Assembly (NCBI RefSeq): GCF_003385115.1
Contig: NZ_QUNI01000010.1
Span: 62,001 to 126,000, forward strand
Direction of reading: 5' to 3'
From: Flavobacterium aquicola
GTDB lineage: Bacteria; Bacteroidota; Bacteroidia; Flavobacteriales; Flavobacteriaceae
Length of the DNA stretch: 64,000 bases
Below are positions 17,402 to 25,183 of this stretch, piece after piece. Made by a program: the position numbers and the translations under genes. How positions within the stretch are numbered: the stretch's first letter is position 1; every line of letters begins with the position of its first letter. The notes below the pieces were generated by a model. The model did no database searches. It worked only from the letters and a program-made list of their open reading frames with translations, and had not been told where the DNA came from.

Positions 17402-18148
17402 ATGAAAATATTAGTTTGCATCAGTCACGTTCCTGATACTACATCAAAGATCAACTTTGCTAATGGAGATACTGAGTTTGATACCAATGGAGTTCAATAT
17501 GTAATTAACCCAAATGACGAATTTGGTTTAACTCGTGCTATTTGGTTTCAAGAACAGCAAGGAGCTACAGTTACTATAGTTAATGTTGGCGGACCAGATA
17601 CCGAACCAACTTTAAGAAAAGCATTGGCAATTGGTGCTAACGAAGCGATTCGTGTAAATGCAAATCCAACTGACGGCTTTTTTGTAGCAAAACAACTGGC
17701 TGAAGTAATTAAAAATGGGGGATATGATGTTGTAATTGCAGGAAAAGAATCTTTGGATTATAATGGCGGAATGGTTCCTGGTATGATTGCAGGCATCTTA
17801 GGCTATAACTTCTTAAATTCTTGTACGGCGATTACCGTTGATGGAACAAATGTAACTGCTGTCCGCGAAATAGACGGTGGAAAAGAAACAGTTAATACTT
17901 CATTACCTATCATTATTGGTGCTCAAAAAGGGATTGTAGAGGAAAAAGATTTACGTATTCCAAATATGAGAGGAATTATGACTGCTAGAACTAAAGTTTT
18001 AACAATTCTAGAACCAGTTGATGCCCCCGTGAATACAAAAGCTGTAAAATTTGAAAAACCAGCTCCAAAATCGGCGGTGAAATTAGTTTCTGCAGATAAT
18101 CTTGACGAATTAATTAATTTATTGCACAACGAAGCTAAGGTAATTTAA
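17402..18148 (+). CDS. etfB: Electron transfer flavoprotein, beta subunit
   Basis: Beta subunit of the FAD/AMP-containing ETF heterodimer, which carries electrons from acyl-CoA dehydrogenases to the quinone pool. The protein is 248 residues. The start MKILVCISHVPDT and the AMP-binding/adenosyl region (AGKESLDYNGGMVPGMIAG) are typical, and the conserved DLRIPNMRGIMTAR follows near 185-200. etfA follows after a repeat-rich 122-base spacer. A -7-like TAAATTTG lies at 17359-17366, with no convincing -33. Confidence 0.95.
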   Translation: MKILVCISHVPDTTSKINFANGDTEFDTNGVQYVINPNDEFGLTRAIWFQEQQGATVTIVNVGGPDTEPTLRKALAIGANEAIRVNANPTDGFFVAKQLAEVIKNGGYDVVIAGKESLDYNGGMVPGMIAGILGYNFLNSCTAITVDGTNVTAVREIDGGKETVNTSLPIIIGAQKGIVEEKDLRIPNMRGIMTARTKVLTILEPVDAPVNTKAVKFEKPAPKSAVKLVSADNLDELINLLHNEAKVI

Positions 18149-18270
18149 GAATTGGATTGCTGATTGAAGATTAACGATTTTTGATTGCTGATGGCAAAAA
18201 AATCTAAAATTTTTAATCGGAGTTCTAAAATCTAAAATCACAAGTCTAAAATTTAAAATCTAAAATTATT
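18149..18270 (+). repeat. Word-repeat spacer between etfB and etfA
   Basis: The spacer repeats the word TCTAAAAT or TTTAAAAT about six times, together with GATTGCTGAT twice. It ends just before the etfA ATG. No terminator or promoter is evident. It is one of several such spacers in this window. Confidence 0.6.
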
Positions 18271-19239
18271 ATGTCAATACTAATATATGCAGAATCTGCA
18301 GAAGGAAAATTTAAAAAAGTAGCATTGGAATTAGCTTCTTATGCAAAAAAAGTAGCCGAATCATTAGGGACAACCGTGACAGCAGTAACTGTAAATGCTG
18401 GAGATGTGTCTGAATTATCAAAATACGGAGTAGATAAAGTCTTAAAAGTAAATAATGATAAATTAGCTGGTTTTACTGCCAAAGCTTACGCTGATGTTAT
18501 CAAGCAGGCTGCGCAGAAAGAAGCAGTTAAAATAGTTTTATTATCTTCTACAACAGACAGTATCTACCTGGCTTCATTAGTTGCAGTAGCGTTGGAAGCT
18601 GGTTACGCTTCAAATGTGGTTGGATTGCCAGTAAGCACTTCACCGTTTCAGGTAAAAAGAACTGCTTTTTCAAACAAAGCATTTAATATCACAGAAATCA
18701 ATACCGATGTAAAAGTATTGTCCATAGGTAAAAACTCTTATGGTATTTTCGAAAACGCTTCTTCATTAACTGAAGAAGATTTTAATCCGGCTATCGGAGA
18801 TGCTGATTTCGGTGTAAAAGTAGCATCTGTAGAAAAAGTTTCAGGCAAGGTTTCAATTGCCGATGCTGATATTGTTGTTTCTGCAGGACGTGGTCTTAAA
18901 GGGCCTGAAAATTGGGGAATGATTGAAGAGTTAGCAGGGGTTCTTGGAGCAGCTACAGCTTGTTCAAAACCAGTATCTGATTTAGGATGGAGACCCCACG
19001 GAGAACACGTAGGACAAACAGGAAAACCAGTAGCAACTAATTTATACATAGCTGTCGGAATCTCTGGTGCAATTCAGCATATTGCAGGGATTAATTCTTC
19101 TAAAGTAAAAGTTGTTATCAACAGTGATTCTGAAGCTCCTTTCTTTAAAGTGGCAGATTATGGAGTGGTGGGCGATGCATTTGAAATTGTACCGCAGTTA
19201 ATAGCTAAATTTAAAGCTTTCAAAGAACAACAATCTTAA
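18271..19239 (+). CDS. etfA: Electron transfer flavoprotein, alpha subunit
   Basis: Alpha subunit of ETF, 322 residues. The N-terminal half is the ETF fold. The C-terminal FAD-binding domain shows VVSAGRGLKGPENWG, KPVSDLGWRPHGEHVGQTG and YIAVGISGAIQHIAGIN, the signature that holds the FAD. The ATG is followed directly by SILIYAESAEGKFKK, the usual start. It pairs with etfB in a two-gene operon closed by a hairpin at 19265. Confidence 0.96.
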   Translation: MSILIYAESAEGKFKKVALELASYAKKVAESLGTTVTAVTVNAGDVSELSKYGVDKVLKVNNDKLAGFTAKAYADVIKQAAQKEAVKIVLLSSTTDSIYLASLVAVALEAGYASNVVGLPVSTSPFQVKRTAFSNKAFNITEINTDVKVLSIGKNSYGIFENASSLTEEDFNPAIGDADFGVKVASVEKVSGKVSIADADIVVSAGRGLKGPENWGMIEELAGVLGAATACSKPVSDLGWRPHGEHVGQTGKPVATNLYIAVGISGAIQHIAGINSSKVKVVINSDSEAPFFKVADYGVVGDAFEIVPQLIAKFKAFKEQQS

Positions 19240-19264
19240 AATTTAATTTCTCTTAAAAATTAAG

Positions 19265-19312
19265 CTGCCTAAAAATAAGATAATTGTATCTTTGCTTTAG
19301 GCAGTTTTTTTG
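19265..19312 (+). terminator. Terminator after etfBA
   Basis: Perfect 9-bp stem CTGCCTAAA (19265-19273) / TTTAGGCAG (19296-19304) followed by seven T. The 22-base loop is long and contains TATCTTTG, a full match to the -7 promoter element. Confidence 0.8.
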
Positions 19313-19402
19313 TTCCATAAATTTTGATTAAAATTGCACTTTATTTAAAACAGAAAATAAGACACGATTTAATAGAGTACTTCATACTCTCACTATACCA
19401 AC

Positions 19403-20020
19403 ATGAGCTTAGTTAAATTATCTATAAAAGGAATTTCATACAGTCAAACTCAAAATGGCGCTTATGCGTTAATTTTAAATGAAGTTGACGGAGAGAGGAA
19501 ATTGCCTATCGTCATTGGAGCTTTTGAGGCTCAATCTATAGCGATTGCTTTGGAAAAAGAAATTAAGCCGCCTCGTCCTTTGACACATGATTTATTCAAG
19601 AATTTTGCAGAACGTTTTGATATTGTTGTAAAACAGGTAATTATTCACAAACTGGTTGACGGCGTTTTTTATTCCAGTATCATCTGCGAAAGAGACAAAA
19701 TCGAAGAAATAATCGATGCCAGAACTTCAGATGCAATTGCTTTGGCAATCAGGTTTAGCGCTCCGATTTTTACTTATAAAAACATATTAGACAAAGCAGG
19801 GATTTATTTAAAAGCGAATCCTCTTGAAAGCGAGGCATCGAATGAAATAGAAGATATTCTTTCTAATCCTGAAACTTTTGGTTCTACCGAAAGCAACGAA
19901 TCAGGAAATACCTATTCCAACCATACATTACAGGAATTAAACGAATTATTAGCACAGGCAGTCGAGCATGAAGATTATGAAAAAGCGGCTAAAATTCGAG
20001 ACGAAATTTCTAAAAGATAA
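19403..20020 (+). CDS. Bifunctional nuclease family (DUF151) protein with UVR motif
   Basis: The protein is 205 residues. The N-terminal DUF151/BFN domain (about 1-125) is recognised by LPIVIGAFEAQSIAIALE, RPLTHDL and ARTSDAIALAIRF. After a linker of about 25 variable residues the last about 35 residues form a UVR domain (LNELLAQAVEHEDYEKAAKIRDEI), as in the UvrB/UvrC interaction module. DUF151 proteins have reported RNase/DNase activity in other organisms; the role here is inferred only from family. thyA follows after 76 bases of repeat-rich spacer and is probably co-transcribed. Confidence 0.9.
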   Translation: MSLVKLSIKGISYSQTQNGAYALILNEVDGERKLPIVIGAFEAQSIAIALEKEIKPPRPLTHDLFKNFAERFDIVVKQVIIHKLVDGVFYSSIICERDKIEEIIDARTSDAIALAIRFSAPIFTYKNILDKAGIYLKANPLESEASNEIEDILSNPETFGSTESNESGNTYSNHTLQELNELLAQAVEHEDYEKAAKIRDEISKR

Positions 20021-20096
20021 TAATATAAAGGCATTAGGCAATAAGCATTAGGCAATAGGCTTAAAGCATAGAGCGTAGAGCATAAAGCCCTAAAAA
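20021..20096 (+). repeat. Word-repeat spacer between the nuclease gene and thyA
   Basis: The spacer is made of GGCATTAGGCAATAAGC-like words in tandem (AGGCATTAGGCAATA, AGCATTAGGCAATA, AAAGCATAGAGC, GTAGAGCATAAAGC), ending at the thyA start. It shows no hairpin with a T run. Confidence 0.55.
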
Positions 20097-20948
20097 ATGA
20101 AGCAGTATCTAGACTTAGTAAAGCACGTTTTAGAAAACGGAAATCAAAAAGGAGACCGCACAGGAACTGGTACCAAAAGTGTATTTGGATATCAGATGCG
20201 TTTTGATTTAAGCGAAGGTTTTCCAATGGTAACTACTAAAAAACTACACCTTAAATCAATCATATACGAATTGCTTTGGTTTTTGAAAGGTGATACTAAT
20301 ATTAAATACCTTCAGGACAACGGCGTGAAAATATGGGATGCTTGGGCAGACAGTAATGGCGATTTAGGTCCAGTTTACGGTCATCAATGGCGTAATTGGA
20401 ATAGTGAAGAAATTGACCAGATTTCGGAACTAATTACTGAGCTGAAAACAAATCCAAACAGCCGCAGAATGCTTGTTTCGGCTTGGAATCCATCTGTATT
20501 GCCAGATACAACTAAGTCATTTGAGGAAAATGTTGCTAATAATAAAGCAGCTTTACCTCCTTGTCACGCATTCTTTCAGTTTTATGTCGCTTCACCGGAT
20601 GCTTCTAAAGGCGAAACTAAAGGAAAACTGTCCTGTCAATTGTATCAGCGAAGTGCCGATATATTTCTTGGGGTACCTTTTAATATTGCATCATACGCCT
20701 TGCTTACAATGATGATTGCGCAAGTCTGCGATCTTGAAGCGGGTGAATTTATTCATACTTTTGGAGATGCACATATTTATAATAACCATTTTGAGCAGCT
20801 TGAACTGCAGCTTAGCCGTGAACCAAAACCGCTTCCAAAAATGATTTTAAATCCCAATATAAAAAACATCTTCGATTTTGATTTCGATGATTTCACTTTA
20901 GAAGGATACGAGCCGCATGCACTCATTAAAGGAAGTGTAGCTGTATAA
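20097..20948 (+). CDS. thyA: Thymidylate synthase
   Basis: Makes dTMP from dUMP with methylene-tetrahydrofolate. The protein is 283 residues. Catalytic Cys is at about residue 156 in ALPPCHAFFQF, and the dUMP-binding RRMLVSAWNPS, QRSADIFLGVPFNIASYALL and GDAHIYNNH are all present. The insert between WAD and the catalytic loop is slightly longer than in E. coli ThyA. folA, the enzyme that recycles the folate product, is encoded 0.9 kb downstream but in a separate transcript, because a terminator lies between them. Confidence 0.97.
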   Translation: MKQYLDLVKHVLENGNQKGDRTGTGTKSVFGYQMRFDLSEGFPMVTTKKLHLKSIIYELLWFLKGDTNIKYLQDNGVKIWDAWADSNGDLGPVYGHQWRNWNSEEIDQISELITELKTNPNSRRMLVSAWNPSVLPDTTKSFEENVANNKAALPPCHAFFQFYVASPDASKGETKGKLSCQLYQRSADIFLGVPFNIASYALLTMMIAQVCDLEAGEFIHTFGDAHIYNNHFEQLELQLSREPKPLPKMILNPNIKNIFDFDFDDFTLEGYEPHALIKGSVAV

Positions 20949-20951
20949 AAA

Positions 20952-20983
20952 TAAAAAATCCGCTCGAAGAAGCGGATTTTTTA
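20952..20983. terminator. Bidirectional terminator between thyA and the CBM48 gene
   Basis: Perfect 11-bp stem AAAAATCCGCT / AGCGGATTTTT with a 6-base loop, A run on the left and T run on the right, between convergent genes. Confidence 0.9.
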
Positions 20984-20991
20984 TTTTTATG

Positions 20992-21288
20992 CTATATTAC
21001 TAATACGCTATTTTCAGCGCCTGCAAAGTCATTCCATTTGAATGAATCAGCTTCCGGCTCGTTTACATAAGTACCGTCAACTACATATTTAAACTCATAA
21101 GCTGCATCTTTGCCTAATTCGAAAGTTCCTTTAAAAGTTCCGTTTTTTAATTTACTCAAAGAACCTTCTTCAATTTTCCAATCATTAAAATCACCAATTA
21201 CAGATACTTCATTAGCCTCTTTTGCTTCCAAAGAAAAGGTAACTTTAACAACAGGCTTCGTTTTTATAAATTGTTTTTTTATCGACAT
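20992..21288 (-). CDS. Stand-alone CBM48 / isoamylase early-set domain protein
   Basis: Small protein of 98 residues that is almost entirely one glycogen-binding-type domain (CBM48, also called isoamylase N-terminal or AMPK-beta domain): VSVIGDFNDWK, GTFKGTFELG, YEFKYVVDGTYVNEPEADSF. There is no signal peptide and no catalytic domain. It may bind alpha-glucans or help another protein do so, but no glycogen gene is nearby. Single-domain versions of this kind are common in Flavobacteriia and remain uncharacterised as far as I know. Confidence 0.85.
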   Translation of the reverse strand: MSIKKQFIKTKPVVKVTFSLEAKEANEVSVIGDFNDWKIEEGSLSKLKNGTFKGTFELGKDAAYEFKYVVDGTYVNEPEADSFKWNDFAGAENSVLVI

Positions 21289-21522
21289 AACTATTTAGTT
21301 TTTAAGGTTATAACAAGGTAGGTAAAATAATCCGAAAGATATACAAGCTGCATCATTTTTAGCAAAATGACAAAAAGTGCATAACTTTTTTATCATTTAG
21401 AAAAAAATGAATCTCTTAAATATCAATTTCAATTTAAGAAAACGATTTCCCGTTAAATATTCAGCAGCCAAAATAGTTACATTTAAAAATAAATTTTACC
21501 TTTATAAGCAAAATTCTACATT

Positions 21523-21855
21523 ATGGAAAAAGAATTACATGAACAATATGAGTATGCCAGAAACCGCATAAGGCAAAAGAAAAGATTATATTATCATTTC
21601 GTTTTCTTCTCATTGTGCAGTCTTTTTTTGTTTACGGCTGTGTATTTTTTTGAAATAGGAATAGAATTAAGTTGGTGTATCTGGATAATTACTATTTGGT
21701 TATTTCTTTTTGTATTGCATTTTATAAAGGTTTTCATTACGGACAGGTTTATGAATAAAACCTGGGAAAGAGACCAAATCGATCGGCTTGTGGCTTTGCA
21801 GCAAAAAAAGCTTACGCAATTGCAATCCAAAATTGAGGACAATAATTCTAAATAA
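21523..21855 (+). CDS. 2TM domain protein
   Basis: Small membrane protein of 110 residues. A basic amphipathic N terminus (YARNRIRQKKRLYYHF) leads into two hydrophobic helices (about 27-47 and 51-72) joined by a short turn. The tail is charged and helical (FMNKTWERDQIDRLVALQQKK). This is the 2TM domain (PF13239-like) of Bacteroidota, where it is often attached to LytTR regulators; here it stands alone. folA starts 11 bases later, so the two are probably co-transcribed. Function unknown. Confidence 0.8.
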   Translation: MEKELHEQYEYARNRIRQKKRLYYHFVFFSLCSLFLFTAVYFFEIGIELSWCIWIITIWLFLFVLHFIKVFITDRFMNKTWERDQIDRLVALQQKKLTQLQSKIEDNNSK

Positions 21856-21866
21856 ATCCTGAAACT

Positions 21867-22349
21867 ATGATTATTATGATTGCTGCTGTCGCAGAAAACA
21901 ATGCTCTGGGAAAGAACAATGAGTTAGTCTGGCATTTGCCAAATGACTTTAAAAGATTCAAATCCTTAACTACTGGTCATCATATTATAATGGGAAGAAA
22001 AACATTTGAAAGTTTCCCAAAACCTCTTCCTAATAGGGTGCATGTTGTAATAACAAGACAAAAAGATTATAATCCAGAAGGTTGTATTGTTGTGGATAGC
22101 ATTGAAAAAGCTCTTGCAGTTTGTCCAGCAAATGAAACATCTTTTATAATTGGCGGCGGAGAGATATATAATCTTGGACTTTCGTTTGCAGATCAGCTTG
22201 AAATCACAAAGGTGCATCATAGTTTTGAAGCGGACGCTTATTTTCCAGAAATCGATTCTAATGAATGGAAAGAAATTCAAACTGAGTTTAATCCAATAGA
22301 TGATAAGCATCAATTTGCGTATACTTACCAGACATTTGTCAAAGTATAA
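21867..22349 (+). CDS. folA: Dihydrofolate reductase
   Basis: Reduces dihydrofolate to tetrahydrofolate with NADPH. The protein is 160 residues. Features seen are the substrate loop GKNNELVWHLPNDFKRFK, the NADPH-binding GRKTFESFP and GGGEIYNLG, and the C-terminal strand typical of chromosomal DHFR. The acidic active-site residue is Asp in LPNDFKRF. It lies in an operon with the 2TM gene and near thyA, whose product it complements in folate recycling. Confidence 0.96.
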   Translation: MIIMIAAVAENNALGKNNELVWHLPNDFKRFKSLTTGHHIIMGRKTFESFPKPLPNRVHVVITRQKDYNPEGCIVVDSIEKALAVCPANETSFIIGGGEIYNLGLSFADQLEITKVHHSFEADAYFPEIDSNEWKEIQTEFNPIDDKHQFAYTYQTFVKV

Positions 22350-22381
22350 AAAAACAACTTCAGCAAACATAATCTAAAAAT

Positions 22382-22416
22382 AAAAAAAGCATCCTATGAC
22401 TAGAATGCTTTTTTTA
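22382..22416. terminator. Terminator between folA and the 3TM protein gene
   Basis: Hairpin of AAAAAAGCAT(T)CTA type with one mismatch, paired to TAGAATGCTTTTTT, between convergent genes. Confidence 0.8.
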
Positions 22417-22434
22417 AATGATTAGCGGAATGAC

Positions 22435-22752
22435 CTACTCTTGTACTACAATTTGATAACATAATATACAAATCACAAATATCAATATTATCCCCGATGT
22501 GAAGACAATATAATTTGATAATTTTTGAGAGTACAACTCAAAAAAACCTTTAGTACCAAATACCACAAAGGTACTAAAGGTAAAGAAAATTAAAATTTCC
22601 AAAAACAAATTTAATCCTAAGAACGTATTTTGCGCTTTTATAACAATACTATCACTAGTGATGGTACCTTCAAAAAACAGCACAAGAACAAATGAGATAA
22701 ATAGCGCAAGAAGCATCCATTTGGTTTGGGTCATTAGTTCCCGTCTAATCAT
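22435..22752 (-). CDS. Small hypothetical membrane protein (three TM helices)
   Basis: I do not recognise this 105-residue protein. Three hydrophobic segments are predicted: about 12-29 (WMLLALFISFVLVLFF), 46-67 and 81-101 (YIVFTSGIILIFVICILCY). The N terminus is short and basic and there is no soluble domain. It is monocistronic, converges on folA, and is divergent from menG. It looks like a real gene because the frame is intact and its codon use matches its neighbours. Confidence 0.6.
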   Translation of the reverse strand: MIRRELMTQTKWMLLALFISFVLVLFFEGTITSDSIVIKAQNTFLGLNLFLEILIFFTFSTFVVFGTKGFFELYSQKLSNYIVFTSGIILIFVICILCYQIVVQE

Positions 22753-22941
22753 TTTAAAAATATTTAAATTTTAAAGTACAAACATCAGTAATAAAAACAG
22801 TTTCCACAATACCCACTTTTAGTGATATTTCAATTATTTTTCATTCTAAAATCAGAAAAAACTTAAAATAAAATTCTGTTTAGCATAAAAAACACAATTC
22901 ATAGTTTACAGAGTTTGTTTATATTTGTAGAAATTAAAAAA

Positions 22942-23670
22942 ATGCCGAAAGAAATTACCCCTTATAAAGATTCTTCCCTTAGTAAAAAAGAACAGGTTGC
23001 AAAAATGTTTGATACTATTTCGGGGAACTATGACAGCCTCAACAGAGTTATTTCATTTGGAATAGATGTAAAATGGAGAAAAAAAGTCTTGAAATTAGTT
23101 TCAGAAACCAATCCTGAAACTATATTAGACATTGCTACAGGAACTGGTGATTTGGCTATTTTAATGGCCCAGACTAAAGCAAAAAAAATCATTGGACTTG
23201 ATATTTCGGCTGGAATGCTGGAAATAGGCACAAAAAAAATTAAAGAAAAAAATCTGTCCCAAATTATCGAAATGGTATTAGCAGACTCCGAGAGTATGCC
23301 TTTTGAAGACAATTATTTTGATGCTATAACAGTTGCGTTTGGTGTAAGGAACTTTGAGCATCTGGAAAAAGGGCTTTCAGAGATTCTTAGAATATTAAAA
23401 CCCGGCGGGATATTTGTTATTCTAGAAACCTCGGTACCTGATAAAACACCTTATAAACAAGGTTACAATTTTTACAGTAAAAATATTTTGCCGTTGATTG
23501 GGAAAATATTTTCAAAAGACGATGTGGCATATGGATATTTGTCTGAATCTGCAGCTGCTTTTCCATATGGTGAAGCATTAAACAATATTTTAAGAAAAAC
23601 TGGGTTTATTAGTGTAAAAGCTCTGCCGCAAACATTTGGCGTAGCAACAATTTACACAGCTTCAAAATAA
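22942..23670 (+). CDS. menG: Demethylmenaquinone methyltransferase (MenG/UbiE)
   Basis: SAM-dependent C-methyltransferase for the last step of menaquinone synthesis. It is 242 residues from the ATG at 22942. Class I methyltransferase motifs: ILDIATGTGDLAI, the acidic LVLADSESMPFEDNYFDAI region and VAFGVRNFEHLEKGL. The UbiE signature YDSLNRVISFGID..WR is near the N terminus. The frame extends to TTG 22915, but a TATATTTG -7 element at 22920-22927 overlaps that extension, so 22942 is the start. porT follows 12 bases after the stop. Confidence 0.95.
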   Translation: MPKEITPYKDSSLSKKEQVAKMFDTISGNYDSLNRVISFGIDVKWRKKVLKLVSETNPETILDIATGTGDLAILMAQTKAKKIIGLDISAGMLEIGTKKIKEKNLSQIIEMVLADSESMPFEDNYFDAITVAFGVRNFEHLEKGLSEILRILKPGGIFVILETSVPDKTPYKQGYNFYSKNILPLIGKIFSKDDVAYGYLSESAAAFPYGEALNNILRKTGFISVKALPQTFGVATIYTASK

Positions 23671-23682
23671 TAATACTCAAAT

Positions 23683-24405
23683 ATGCAGCATAAGATGAAA
23701 AAAATAATCGTATTAATTTTATTGTGTACTGCTGTAGAAGGATCTTCGCAAAGTAAAGGGATTTTCAGTAAAGACCCAATAATTAACCTAGAAAATTGGC
23801 AAAAGAAAAAACTCTATTTTGGTTTTTTCTTAGGGTTTAACACCTATGATTTTAAAATTGATTATAAAACGGTTGGGCCTGATATACAAGTAGACAAATC
23901 GGGAGGTTTTAATGTGGGATTAGTAACTAATTTCAGATTACAGGAATACTTAGATTTACGATTTGAACCAGGGCTTTACTATTCGGACAGAATTTTGCAT
24001 TATCCTCCTAACTCAGGTTTTAATTCTCCAAGCGATGCTATAAGAGAGATAAATAGTACTTATGTTAATTTTCCATTGCTATTGAAATTTTCAGCATTGA
24101 GAACTGGAAATGTTCGGCCATATTTATTGGGAGGAGTATCAGCCAATTTAAATTTATCTAGTAATGCAAAGTCTTTTGACGATAATCTTGAAGAACGATT
24201 TAGAGTGAAAACCTGGACTACAAATTATGAAATAGGTTTTGGGATTGATATTTTTTCGGAGTATTTTATATTCTCGCCTTCTATAAGAGGTCAATTTGGA
24301 ATTTCCGATGAATTAATTCGCGATAAAGACCCAAACAGCCCTTGGACAGGTAATATACAATCGATGAAATCTAGAGGGTTTTTAATTAATTTCGCCTTTC
24401 ATTAA
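23683..24405 (+). CDS. porT: Type IX secretion/gliding protein PorT (SprT)
   Basis: Outer-membrane beta-barrel of about 240 residues. A signal peptide (MKKIIVLILLCTAVEGSSQ, possibly starting at the second ATG, 23695) is followed by alternating strands: YFGFFLGFNTYDF, FEPGLYYSDR, VNFPLLLKFS, PYLLGGVSANL and a terminal ..LINFAFH. PorT/SprT is needed for type IX secretion and gliding in Bacteroidota. The assignment rests on length, barrel features and the order menG-porT-SpoU methyltransferase-tamL, which I recall from Flavobacterium johnsoniae. It is likely co-transcribed with menG. The LRR protein at 15.6 kb is a probable client of this secretion system. Confidence 0.8.
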   Translation: MQHKMKKIIVLILLCTAVEGSSQSKGIFSKDPIINLENWQKKKLYFGFFLGFNTYDFKIDYKTVGPDIQVDKSGGFNVGLVTNFRLQEYLDLRFEPGLYYSDRILHYPPNSGFNSPSDAIREINSTYVNFPLLLKFSALRTGNVRPYLLGGVSANLNLSSNAKSFDDNLEERFRVKTWTTNYEIGFGIDIFSEYFIFSPSIRGQFGISDELIRDKDPNSPWTGNIQSMKSRGFLINFAFH

Positions 24406-24409
24406 GGTT

Positions 24410-25138
24410 TTATCCTTTTCTTCTAAATTCGCTTAGAATAATGGCTGTGGCTGTGGCTACATTTAAACTTTCGGTTATTTGAAGTTCTCCAAAACGAGGA
24501 ATAGTGATTCTTTTTGTGACTAATTTTTCTATACTTTCAGAAATTCCGTTTGCTTCATTTCCCATAACAATTATACCTTCCTGAGGCAGAGCTGCTTTGT
24601 AAATGTTATCACTGTCCATAAAGGTGCCAAATACGGGTAATTTTGTTTTTTCTAGAAAAGAAACTAAATCTACATAATTAACGTTTACTCTAGTAATGGA
24701 ACCCATTGTAGCTTGAACAACTTTTGGATTATAAATATCGACAGTTTCTTTTGAACAAATCAGCTGCTGAATTCCAAACCAGTCACAAAGTCTAAGGATG
24801 GTTCCCAGATTGCCTGGGTCACGGATAGAATCAAGAGCAAGGATTAATCCGGATTCATTTATTTTGCTTTCTGAAGGGATTTTAAACACAGCCAAACAAG
24901 TATTTGGTGTAGACAGAGCGCTTATTTTATTTAATTCATTTTCAGAAATAAGTGTTATTTTATTGGGAGCAATCTCTTTAAAGTCTTCTTTGGTAGTATA
25001 AAGATGTTCCAATTCAAAATTTGATTTTACTAATTCTTGAATTACTTTTACACCCTCGGCAAAAAACAATTGATTAGCAAAACGGTATTTCTTTTGCTGC
25101 AGGCTAGATATAAGTTTTATTTGGTTTTTACTAAGCAT
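24410..25138 (-). CDS. SpoU-family RNA 2'-O-methyltransferase (TrmH/RlmB type)
   Basis: SPOUT-class rRNA or tRNA ribose methyltransferase of 242 residues. An N-terminal substrate-binding domain (about 1-85, KKYRFANQLFFAEGVKVIQEL) is followed by the knotted catalytic domain. Motif 1 is LDSIRDPGNLGTILR, motif 2 is IVMGNEANGIS and motif 3 is ITESLNVATATAIILSEF. The exact target (23S rRNA G2251, tRNA or another site) cannot be read from sequence. It converges on porT with a 4-base gap and is divergent from tamL; the tamL promoter reaches into its first codons. Confidence 0.9.
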   Translation of the reverse strand: MLSKNQIKLISSLQQKKYRFANQLFFAEGVKVIQELVKSNFELEHLYTTKEDFKEIAPNKITLISENELNKISALSTPNTCLAVFKIPSESKINESGLILALDSIRDPGNLGTILRLCDWFGIQQLICSKETVDIYNPKVVQATMGSITRVNVNYVDLVSFLEKTKLPVFGTFMDSDNIYKAALPQEGIIVMGNEANGISESIEKLVTKRITIPRFGELQITESLNVATATAIILSEFRRKG

Positions 25139-25154
25139 AAAAGATGTATTTTTG
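25121..25154 (+). promoter_or_regulatory. Promoter of tamL
   Basis: TTG (25121-25123), 23-base spacer, TATTTTTG (25147-25154). The -33 lies inside the divergent methyltransferase gene. Predicted RNA start is near 25161, which supports ATG 25184 as the tamL start. Confidence 0.5.
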
Positions 25155-25183
25155 AATTAATATTTTATAACACGAATTCCCAC

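Noticed and set aside
18149..18270. Word-repeat spacers as a CRISPR array
   Set aside because: Units are short, variable and lack unique spacers between constant repeats; no cas genes are present.
21966..22370. 134-aa minus-strand frame opposite folA
   Set aside because: Fully antisense to a well-supported dihydrofolate reductase and without any recognisable motif.
25037..25183. Longer TTG-started form of tamL
   Set aside because: It would run through the start of the divergent methyltransferase gene and the tamL promoter; ATG 25184 gives a lipoprotein signal.
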